A stretch of DNA of 5,397 bases, taken from the NCBI GenBank assembly GCA_937864935.1, contig CALMDN010000011.1, positions 1-5,397 of the forward strand, read 5' to 3'. Every line of letters starts with the position of its first letter. Positions within the stretch are counted from its first letter, which is position 1. The stretch comes from an uncultured Bacteroidales bacterium (GTDB lineage Bacteria; Bacteroidota; Bacteroidia; Bacteroidales; Lentimicrobiaceae). A program made the translations under genes and the position numbers. The notes under the pieces were generated by a model. That model was not told the origin of the DNA and searched no databases. It saw only the letters and a program-made list of their open reading frames with translations. This document shows, piece by piece, positions 1 to 5,397 of this stretch.

Positions 1-1
1 T

Positions 2-985
2 ACCCCTACTGGTTTACCCGGTGCAGTTACCCCGGTGGGGTATACAGTGAATAACTTCGGCGTGCCCGGAGCAAAGTCTTACCATCTGGTTGCTCCCGGT
101 TACGGGGATCCGGCCGGACTCTTTGCCGTTCCCCAGACCGCGAATCCTTATTTCGTCCGTTTTGCTTCATCTGCTTCAACATCGGTTGTGGCCGATGCCA
201 TGGCTGCCAGTCCGACTTTTTTCTCTCTCTGGATCGGAAACAACGATGTTCTGGGCTACTCAACTTCAGGTGGCGCCGGTGATGTAATCACCAGTCAGGA
301 CCTTTTTACCGGAGCACTCAACGGTATCATCAACACCCTTACATCCGGCGGAGCCAAAGGGGTTGTAGCCAACATACCCGATGTTACCAGCATTCCTTTC
401 TTCAATACCATCCCCTACAACGGACTGGTGCTCACCGAACAGGCACAGGTAGATGCGCTGAATCAGGCTTATGGCGGAGGCTTGCTTGGAATCAGTTTTC
501 AGCTGGGCCAGAATCCTTTTGTAATTGCTGACCCTACCTCACCCAATGGAGTGGGCTTAAGGCAGCTGAAAGCCGGTGAACTGGTATTGCTGACCCTGCC
601 ACAGGATTCTATCCGTTGCGGAGGATGGGGAAGCCAGAAACCCATACCGGGATTCTACATTCTTGATGAAGCAGAAGTTGGCGCCGTTAAAGCTGCTACC
701 AATGGTTTCAATAGCACACTGCGCAGTCTGGCAGAGAGCAAAGGACTCGCCTTTGTCGATGCCAATGCTTTTATGGCTGAGGCAAAATCTGGATTGGTGT
801 ATGATGGGATTAAATTCAGTGTCTCCTACGTTACCGGAGGCATTTTCTCCCTTGATGGAGTACACCTTACTCCGCGTGGAAATGCCATTGTTGCCAATCA
901 CTTTATTGAAGCAATCAATGAAAAATATGGATCAACGGTCCCTCTGGTAAATGTTGGGGACTATCCGGGAATTGTTTTCCCATAA
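2..985 (+). CDS. SGNH/GDSL-family hydrolase, C-terminal part (5' end outside window)
   Basis: The frame is open from the left edge (first full codon at base 2) to a TAA at 983-985, so the gene starts upstream. The GTG at 35 is an internal valine and not a start. Three blocks of the SGNH hydrolase fold are visible. The block II region is NNFGVPGAKSYHL (bases 47-85). Block III is WIGNNDVLGYS, with the oxyanion-hole Gly and Asn in GNND at 236-247. Block V is DGVHLTPRG, with the catalytic Asp at 854-856 and His at 863-865. The block I GDS nucleophile motif must lie left of the window. The wording of these blocks, including an NPYFVRF segment and a long insertion between blocks III and V, resembles secreted or lipoprotein SGNH hydrolases of Bacteroidota. 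An ester-cleaving role (lipase, esterase or acetyl esterase) is a family inference, and the substrate is unknown. Export cannot be judged because the N-terminus is missing. A strong terminator follows directly. Confidence 0.88.
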   Translation, partial: TPTGLPGAVTPVGYTVNNFGVPGAKSYHLVAPGYGDPAGLFAVPQTANPYFVRFASSASTSVVADAMAASPTFFSLWIGNNDVLGYSTSGGAGDVITSQDLFTGALNGIINTLTSGGAKGVVANIPDVTSIPFFNTIPYNGLVLTEQAQVDALNQAYGGGLLGISFQLGQNPFVIADPTSPNGVGLRQLKAGELVLLTLPQDSIRCGGWGSQKPIPGFYILDEAEVGAVKAATNGFNSTLRSLAESKGLAFVDANAFMAEAKSGLVYDGIKFSVSYVTGGIFSLDGVHLTPRGNAIVANHFIEAINEKYGSTVPLVNVGDYPGIVFP

Positions 986-1008
986 GAGAAGTTGCATGAT
1001 AGTTAATG

Positions 1009-1039
1009 GGCGGCTGAGCAATTCAGCCGCCTTTTTTTT
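1009..1039 (+). terminator. Rho-independent terminator after the SGNH hydrolase gene
   Basis: A perfect 9-bp GC-rich stem pairs GGCGGCTGA (1009-1017) with TCAGCCGCC (1023-1031) across a 5-base GCAAT loop. Eight T residues (1032-1039) follow immediately. It lies 23 bases past the TAA of the SGNH gene on the same strand, so it should end that transcript and isolate it from the peptidase gene downstream. Confidence 0.92.
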
Positions 1040-1126
1040 ACAGTCAGCTTAACATTTTTTAACAGGAAATATGGCCCGGATTTTCGGTTTGCCCCGATTT
1101 GGAACAGAATCCAATGTTGAAATGCT

Positions 1127-1134
1127 TATTTTTG
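1127..1134 (+). promoter_or_regulatory. Candidate Bacteroidota -7 promoter element for the M23 peptidase gene
   Basis: TATTTTTG matches the Bacteroidota primary-sigma -7 consensus TAnnTTTG at all six fixed positions. It lies 26 bases before the ATG at 1161 and downstream of the terminator that closes the previous gene, which is where a promoter is needed. I could not find a well-placed -33 TTTG: the nearest, at 1098-1101, leaves a spacer of 25 bases, which is longer than usual. The call rests on the -7 match and on position. Confidence 0.5.
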
Positions 1135-1160
1135 CAGGCATCATCCGGGAAGAAACAAGC

Positions 1161-2183
1161 ATGGGATCTGGCGTGGTTATTAAAAAATTTATATTACTTC
1201 TTATTGCAGTTGTTTGTATTGCCGGCCTGCCGCTTTCAGCATCAGCTCAAGGCTTTGTGATTGATACCACTGAGTTTTTTCTCTCAGCCGACACCACTGT
1301 AGCCGGTCCTTTCCTCTACAATTATGATCAATTGTATGAAGATGAAATCACCGAAGAGGAAGTTGCGGAGATTGAGAATACTGAACCCGATTCACTAGAT
1401 ATGTACCTTCCCGCAGAAAGCATCTTTGTTCCTTCTGACATTGTGAGCAGTGCAAGATGGGATACCTTGTACATAAGGACTACCAGAACCGATTTTTCGA
1501 AACTTGAGGAACCCCGCACTATTGTACTCAAAAATCCGGAGGAGAGTGACTTTTGTTTTCCCTTCAGGGGCAAACTGATCTCCCCTTATGGGCCCAGGGG
1601 CAGGCGATTTCATGCCGGCGCAGATATAAAACTCGAAACCGGCGATACCGTGCATGTGGCATTTTCGGGTAAGGTAAGGATTGCGAGGGTAATGAGCGGT
1701 TATGGGAAAATGGTGGTTGTAAGACACAACAACGGACTTGAAACAGTTTATGCCCATTTGTCCAGGATACTTGTAAATGTGAACCAGGAACTGAAGGCCG
1801 GTGAAGTGATTGGCCTGGGTGGCAGAACCGGAAGGGCAACAACCTCACACCTCCATTTTGAAACCCGGTACATGGGCGAGCATTTCAATCCCAACAGAAT
1901 TCTCAATTTTGATAATTTCTGCCTTGCCGCGGATACCCTGATCATCGACAAGGACTTTTTCAGCAGAAAAAAAAGCACCCCTAAGCCTGCAGCTTCTGAA
2001 CCAGGCCAGGCAGGCGATGAAACCCAGAGCCAGGTAACAAAAAAATACCATACCATCAGGTCAGGCGATACCTTGTACGGCATTTCGCTCAGGTATAAAA
2101 CCACGGTTGCGAAGATCTGCAAACTCAACGGTATCTCTGAAAATAAGAAACTTCAGATCGGAGCCCGTTTGCGGGTTAAATAG
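1161..2183 (+). CDS. Secreted M23 (LytM-type) peptidase with C-terminal LysM domain
   Basis: This is a 340-residue exported protein, probably a murein endopeptidase or a regulator of one, acting on peptidoglycan in the periplasm. Residues 1-29 look like a Sec signal peptide: VIKKF, then a hydrophobic run, then an ASA cleavage site before Gln30. An acidic linker follows (about residues 58-85, DEITEEEVAEIE). The M23 domain spans about residues 132-250. It has the zinc-ligand motif HAGAD (His151, Asp155), VYAH (His199) and HLH (His230, His232), so all expected metal and catalytic residues are present and it should be active. After a Pro/Ala/Gln-rich linker, a single LysM domain (about 295-340, with RSGDTLYGISLRY and a final QIGARLRV) should bind glycan strands. 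A longer start at 1071 adds 30 residues ahead of the signal peptide and overlaps the likely promoter, so I chose the ATG at 1161. It ends with TAG, directly after the natural LysM terminus. Confidence 0.9.
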   Translation: MGSGVVIKKFILLLIAVVCIAGLPLSASAQGFVIDTTEFFLSADTTVAGPFLYNYDQLYEDEITEEEVAEIENTEPDSLDMYLPAESIFVPSDIVSSARWDTLYIRTTRTDFSKLEEPRTIVLKNPEESDFCFPFRGKLISPYGPRGRRFHAGADIKLETGDTVHVAFSGKVRIARVMSGYGKMVVVRHNNGLETVYAHLSRILVNVNQELKAGEVIGLGGRTGRATTSHLHFETRYMGEHFNPNRILNFDNFCLAADTLIIDKDFFSRKKSTPKPAASEPGQAGDETQSQVTKKYHTIRSGDTLYGISLRYKTTVAKICKLNGISENKKLQIGARLRVK

Positions 2184-2241
2184 CCTGCAATACAGATTTG
2201 CCGCATAGGCTGAATTCATCCGCAATTCTGATTTTTATCCT

Positions 2242-2249
2242 TATTTTAG
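2242..2249 (+). promoter_or_regulatory. Weak candidate -7 element ahead of the GWxTD gene
   Basis: TATTTTAG matches five of six fixed positions of the Bacteroidota -7 consensus TAnnTTTG and ends 33 bases before the ATG at 2283. No -33 element is seen at the normal distance. The 99-base gap between the peptidase and lipoprotein genes contains no convincing terminator, only a weak 5-bp GAATT/AATTC pairing at 2212-2228. Co-transcription with the peptidase gene is therefore equally possible. Confidence 0.28.
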
Positions 2250-2282
2250 CCATGGGGATTTTCACCACTCAACCGTATCACC

Positions 2283-3545
2283 ATGACCCGCTATAACACC
2301 CGGATTTCAGGCATTTTGCTTCAGGCAGTCATGTTTCTGCTGTGTGCAGTATTGATCTCCGGTTGCTCCTCAAAGGGCACACTGGCCATACAGAACCTTG
2401 CCGGCAATTACGATGTTGATGAATCATTCGACGGACTGGGGTTTGCTGTTTTCAACCCCGATGACAGCCTTTCCAGATTGTATTACCGGGTTCCTTTGCA
2501 AAAACTGAAGGTTGTGAATGATAAGGACAGAAAGAGTTTCCTTTCGTTCCGGATTGAATACCGGTTGTTTGATGGAATTTCAAAAGGGCAGCTGGCCGAT
2601 TCAGGATCGGTGACTGTGGTCGATTCCATGGTATTTTCCGGCTTCAGATTTGATTCAGTGAACCTGAAAGCCCCGGTTGGCAGGAATTACCTGCTCACCC
2701 TGAAATTCACCGATCTGGCCGGTCATTCAACCCAAACTGAACTGATCCGCATACCCCGTTACAAGGACAAACTCTCGCGTGATTACCTGCTGACAGACAA
2801 GAACAATCATCCCCTGATGAGGAACTTTGTATACAGGGATGAAGAGTTTTATGTGCGGGCAAAACCCGGCATAAAAGAGGAGGTCAGGTTGACACGTACC
2901 GGTATATTGCGCAAGGCAGCTGCCATAGCCCCCTTCACCTACAGCGGAGACCAGGAGCCGGTACTGGCAGACACGTCCGGTCAGAATCAGCAGATGGCTG
3001 AAGGCCCGTTTGCCGGACCTTTCAGCTTCACTGAAGAAGGAGTCATTCAAGCCGGTTCAGGCCCGGATTGTTTCTCCATTTTCAGGTTTTACGACGGATT
3101 TCCTAAAATCGGATCATCCGGGGTGATGCGTGAATCACTGCGGTATATTTCAACCGATGAAGAGTTCAGCGAAATGATGCAGAGGCAGGCCAAGGCTGCT
3201 GTCGACGGGTTCTGGCTCAGGCAGGCAGGAAGCCCTGACAGGGCATTGAGTCAGATACGGCGCTACTATTCGAGGGTGGAGAGGGCCAATGAACTCTTCA
3301 GCGCGACGTGTGAAGGCTGGAAATCAGACCGGGGAATGATCTACATCGTGTTCGGGCAGCCCTCCGTTGTTTACATCAACGAGCAAATCGAAGAATGGAC
3401 CTACGGAGAACAGGGCAACCTGCAATCGGTGAAATTCTATTTCCAGCCATTTGCCGGAACTGCCGGGGATCCTGACTATCACCTTATTAGGATGGAAGAG
3501 TATCGCAGACCGTGGCACCTTGCGGTATCAGGCTGGCGCAGATAA
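2283..3545 (+). CDS. GWxTD-domain lipoprotein
   Basis: This is a 420-residue predicted lipoprotein. The N-terminus has arginines, a hydrophobic segment (about residues 10-25) and the lipobox LISGC, with lipidated Cys28 followed by Ser-Ser. The acidic residues after the Cys that mark surface-exported Bacteroidota lipoproteins are not obvious, so a periplasm-facing outer-membrane anchor is the simpler guess. Residues of about 40-160 look beta-rich. The C-terminal part (about 285-420) is the GWxTD domain: a helical FWLRQ start (310-314), the RYYSRVERAN helix, the signature GWKSDRGMIYIVFGQP (345-360), EEWTYG (370-375) and a closing YRRPWHLAVSGWRR. The signature carries Ser where the family name gives Thr. 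The domain is known from Bacteroidota and related phyla but its molecular function is not established, and I assign none. The length and natural C-terminus suggest an intact gene. The ATG at 2252 is out of frame. Confidence 0.87.
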   Translation: MTRYNTRISGILLQAVMFLLCAVLISGCSSKGTLAIQNLAGNYDVDESFDGLGFAVFNPDDSLSRLYYRVPLQKLKVVNDKDRKSFLSFRIEYRLFDGISKGQLADSGSVTVVDSMVFSGFRFDSVNLKAPVGRNYLLTLKFTDLAGHSTQTELIRIPRYKDKLSRDYLLTDKNNHPLMRNFVYRDEEFYVRAKPGIKEEVRLTRTGILRKAAAIAPFTYSGDQEPVLADTSGQNQQMAEGPFAGPFSFTEEGVIQAGSGPDCFSIFRFYDGFPKIGSSGVMRESLRYISTDEEFSEMMQRQAKAAVDGFWLRQAGSPDRALSQIRRYYSRVERANELFSATCEGWKSDRGMIYIVFGQPSVVYINEQIEEWTYGEQGNLQSVKFYFQPFAGTAGDPDYHLIRMEEYRRPWHLAVSGWRR

Positions 3546-3590
3546 CAATCTGCTGGGAATCAGGTCCTGTAACCGAAGCAAAAAAAGCAT

Positions 3591-3598
3591 TAGTTTTG
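3591..3598 (+). promoter_or_regulatory. Candidate Bacteroidota -7 promoter element for hydE
   Basis: TAGTTTTG matches TAnnTTTG at all six fixed positions. It lies 23 bases before the ATG at 3622, in the 76-base gap after the GWxTD gene. No clear -33 TTTG is seen about 20 bases upstream. The position implies a short leader and supports 3622 as the ancestral hydE start. Confidence 0.45.
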
Positions 3599-3621
3599 CC
3601 AAAATTCATCCATTACACCGT

Positions 3622-4710
3622 ATGTCAGACATAGGCATTTTACTCCAAAAAGATACTTTCAGTCAGGTATAGATTGTCAGACTTCTGAATGCCAATGCAG
3701 AGGAAAGGGGGCTGTTATACAGCAAAGCCGCTGAAATTAAGGCGGAGAATGTTGGTAATGTAGTCTATTTCAGGGGTTTGATTGAATTCTCGAACATCTG
3801 TTCCAAAGACTGTTATTATTGTGGCATCCGCAAAAGCAATCACCAGGCAAAGCGCTATAACCTTTCGGATGAGGAAATCCTCAATGCTGCCAGGTTTGCC
3901 TATGAAAGCAATTATGGTTCCGTGGTGCTGCAGGGAGGGGAGTTGTCGGGCCCGGCATTTACAAAGCGCATCACCAATCTGGTGAAAGGGATCAAGCAGC
4001 TGTCCGGTGATAAACTGGGCATCACCTTGTCGGTGGGTGAACAGACACCGGAGGTTTACCGCCAATGGTTTGAAGCAGGGGCACACCGTTACCTCCTGCG
4101 CATCGAGAGTTCTGACCGTGATCTCTACTACCGCATTCATCCGCAGGACGATTCGCATCGCTTCGATCAGAGGCTTCAGGCCCTGTACGACCTTAAGGAG
4201 GCTGGTTATCAGCTCGGTACAGGTGTGATGATCGGACTTCCTTTTCAGACCCTGGAGCATCTGGCCAGCGACCTCCTGTTTATGAAGGCATTGGACATCG
4301 ATATGTGTGGCATGGGTCCCTACATAGAACATGCGGATACACCCTTGTGGCAATACCGCGGTTTGCTGATGCCACTGGAAGAACGGTTCAATCTGGCCCT
4401 CAAAATGATCGCAGTGCTTCGGATCATGATGAAGAACATCAACATCGCATCCGCCACAGCCCTGCAGGCCATCGATCCCATTGGCCGTGAAAAGGCCCTG
4501 AAGATCGGTGCGAACATCATCATGCCCAACATCACCCCCGGGGCCTACCGGAACGACTATAAACTTTACGAGAATAAGCCCTGTACCGATGAAGAGGCCG
4601 CTGACTGCAAAAACTGCCTCGAAGCCCGTATTCATATGTCAGGCAACAGAATCGGCTACAATGAATGGGGCGATTCAATCCATTTCAAAGAGAAAAATCA
4701 AGGGTGTTGA
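3622..4710 (+). CDS. hydE: [FeFe]-hydrogenase maturase HydE (radical SAM), interrupted by an in-frame amber codon at codon 17
   Basis: HydE is a cytoplasmic radical SAM enzyme that helps build the H-cluster of [FeFe] hydrogenase together with HydG and HydF. From the ATG at 3622 the frame has 361 sense codons, one internal TAG (3670-3672) and a final TGA. The residue numbers below count the amber. The N-terminal family segment is visible on both sides of the stop: LLQKDTFSQV before, then IVRLLNANAEERG, LYSKAAEIK and VVYFRGLIEFSN. The [4Fe-4S]-SAM motif is CX3CX2C (Cys60, 64, 67), followed by YYCGIRKSN, LQGGE, RYLLRIESSD, GTGVMIGLP and GPYIEHADTPL. A C-terminal CX7CX2C (Cys321, 329, 332) matches the auxiliary-cluster spacing known in Thermotoga HydE. 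This favours HydE over the related PylB. Between the amber and the TTG at 3778 there is no ATG, GTG or TTG. A product starting at 3778 (310 residues) would lack the N-terminal 52 residues. The gene may be a fresh pseudogene or carry a sequence error. thyA follows 35 bases later. Confidence 0.87.
3670..3672 (+). other. In-frame amber (TAG) within the hydE reading frame
   Basis: The TAG falls at codon 17 counted from the ATG at 3622, between codons for ...FSQV and IVRLL.... Both sides continue the HydE N-terminal pattern in the same frame, so a single-base substitution explains it better than an indel. GAG (Glu), CAG (Gln) and AAG (Lys) are each one change away; Glu is my guess, since acidic residues are usual there in the family. 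This TAG also closes a small 3451-3672 frame that overlaps the GWxTD gene. Confidence 0.85.
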
Positions 4711-4725
4711 ACGAAATATGCTTTT

Positions 4726-4731
4726 AAGGAG
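4726..4731 (+). promoter_or_regulatory. Shine-Dalgarno-like site upstream of thyA
   Basis: AAGGAG lies 14 bases before the thyA ATG. This is longer than the best spacing in Escherichia coli, but it is the clearest Shine-Dalgarno match next to a start in this window. The ATG at 4718 is out of frame and precedes the site, so it does not compete. Confidence 0.45.
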
Positions 4732-4745
4732 AGGTTGATTATTCT

Positions 4746-5397
4746 ATGAAACAATACCATGATCTGCTGAAACATGTACTTGAAAACGGTGTGCGCAAGG
4801 AAGACCGCACCGGTACAGGTACCCTCAGTGTTTTCGGCTACCAGATGCGTTTCGATCTGAGTGAAGGGTTTCCGGCCCTCACCACCAAAAAGCTGCACCT
4901 GCGCTCCATTATCCACGAACTGCTTTGGTTTCTGAAAGGAGATACCAACATTCAGTACCTTCACGACAACAAAGTAACCATTTGGGATGAATGGGCCGAT
5001 GAGCATGGTGATCTGGGGCCGGTTTACGGCCATCAGTGGCGCTCCTGGGCCGGTCCCGACGGCCAGACGATCGATCAGATCAGTGAAGTGATTGAGATGA
5101 TCAGAACCCGCCCAGATTCGCGCCGGCTGATGGTGAGCGCCTGGAATCCGGGAGAGATCGGAAAGATGGCCCTGCCACCCTGTCATGTGCTGTTTCAGTT
5201 CTACGTTGCCAACGGAAAGCTGTCGTGCCAGCTCTACCAGCGCAGCGCTGATATCTTCCTCGGCGTACCCTTCAACATTGCCTCCTATGCCCTGCTAACC
5301 ATGATGGTAGCCCAGGATTGCGGACTTCAGCCGGGAGAATTTGTGCATACCTTCGGCGATGCCCACATCTACCTGAATCACCTCGACCAGGTTAACC
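4746..5397 (+). CDS. thyA: Thymidylate synthase ThyA, N-terminal part (3' end outside window)
   Basis: ThyA methylates dUMP to dTMP using 5,10-methylenetetrahydrofolate, giving dihydrofolate, in the cytoplasm. The 217 complete codons run from ATG to the right edge; the family is usually about 264 residues, so roughly the last 45-50 are missing. The match to Escherichia coli ThyA is close and nearly gap-free. It begins MKQY, then [13 protein letters not shown] (residues 19-31) with Arg21 for phosphate binding, [13 protein letters not shown] (51-63), IWDEWADE (79-86), GPVYGHQWR (91-99) and PDSRR (123-127). The catalytic nucleophile is Cys146 in LPPCH, at the same number as in E. coli. Next come [24 protein letters not shown] (161-184) and the nucleotide-binding HIYLNH (207-212). 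All visible active-site residues are present. The gene begins 35 bases after hydE with no terminator or clear promoter between, so co-transcription is likely. Dihydrofolate reductase often follows thyA, but that would lie outside the window. Confidence 0.96.
   Translation, partial: MKQYHDLLKHVLENGVRKEDRTGTGTLSVFGYQMRFDLSEGFPALTTKKLHLRSIIHELLWFLKGDTNIQYLHDNKVTIWDEWADEHGDLGPVYGHQWRSWAGPDGQTIDQISEVIEMIRTRPDSRRLMVSAWNPGEIGKMALPPCHVLFQFYVANGKLSCQLYQRSADIFLGVPFNIASYALLTMMVAQDCGLQPGEFVHTFGDAHIYLNHLDQVN

Noticed and set aside
557..901. Minus-strand open frame inside the SGNH hydrolase gene
   Set aside because: It is fully covered by the hydrolase reading frame, which has family motifs, and it shows no domain of its own.
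2212..2238. Possible terminator after the M23 gene (GAATT/AATTC followed by a T-rich stretch)
   Set aside because: The stem is only 5 bp and AT-rich, the T stretch is broken, and it is not stable enough to call.
3451..3672. Small + frame of 73 codons overlapping the end of the GWxTD gene
   Set aside because: Its first half is an out-of-frame reading of the GWxTD gene. Its last part, from the ATG at 3622, is really the hydE N-terminus up to the amber codon, so it is not a separate gene.
3670..3672. Pyrrolysine or genome-wide reassignment of TAG to explain the hydE amber
   Set aside because: TAG ends the M23 gene exactly at the natural end of its LysM domain, and pyrrolysine use is not expected in Bacteroidota. 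A point mutation or sequence error is simpler.
4381..4500. Higher third-position GC in the middle of hydE (29 of 40 codons by hand) than in a stretch of the M23 gene (21 of 40), suggesting transfer
   Set aside because: The samples are small, the hydE 5' end (19 of 40) and a stretch of thyA (11 of 20) look like the M23 gene, and strongly conserved genes often differ this much.
3715..4635. Long open frame of 306 codons on the minus strand, opposite hydE
   Set aside because: It is antisense to a strongly conserved radical SAM coding sequence, shows no recognisable domain and has no start or promoter context. It looks like a by-product of hydE codon usage.
4698..5186. Minus-strand open frame of 162 codons opposite thyA
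   Set aside because: The + strand encodes an unmistakable thymidylate synthase, and the antisense frame has no recognisable motifs.

Overview
The window most likely comes from an anaerobic or facultatively anaerobic member of the Bacteroidota. The evidence is a GWxTD-domain lipoprotein, a LytM (M23)-LysM cell-wall peptidase and a Bacteroidota-type secreted SGNH hydrolase. Octamers fitting the Bacteroidota -7 promoter consensus TAnnTTTG lie in front of genes, Shine-Dalgarno sequences are mostly weak, and a HydE-type radical SAM protein is present. Every supported gene is on the + strand.

Layout. (1) From the left edge to 985 is the C-terminal part of an SGNH/GDSL hydrolase, closed by a strong intrinsic terminator at 1009-1039. 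(2) At 1161-2183 is a secreted M23 peptidase with a C-terminal LysM domain; a -7 octamer at 1127-1134 argues against the longer start at 1071. (3) At 2283-3545 is a GWxTD-domain lipoprotein. (4) At 3622-4710 is hydE, the [FeFe]-hydrogenase maturase radical SAM enzyme. (5) From 4746 past the right edge is thyA, thymidylate synthase, 35 bases behind hydE and probably co-transcribed with it.

The most notable observation is in hydE. The family's N-terminal segment can be read in one frame from an ATG at 3622 into the conserved radical SAM core, but an amber codon (TAG, 3670-3672) interrupts it at codon 17. After this stop there is no ATG, GTG or TTG until the TTG at 3778, and starting there would remove the N-terminal region. 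The rest of the protein looks intact, including the CX3CX2C SAM-cluster motif and the CX7CX2C auxiliary-cluster motif. So this is a recent nonsense mutation, a sequencing or assembly error, or a case of readthrough or reinitiation. TAG ends the M23 gene normally in the same window, so wholesale reassignment of TAG is unlikely.

Functionally the left half is cell-envelope related (secreted esterase-like enzyme, wall peptidase, lipoprotein). The right half is metabolic (hydrogenase cofactor maturation and dTMP synthesis). I see no mobile element, CRISPR array, RNA gene or clearly new multigene system.
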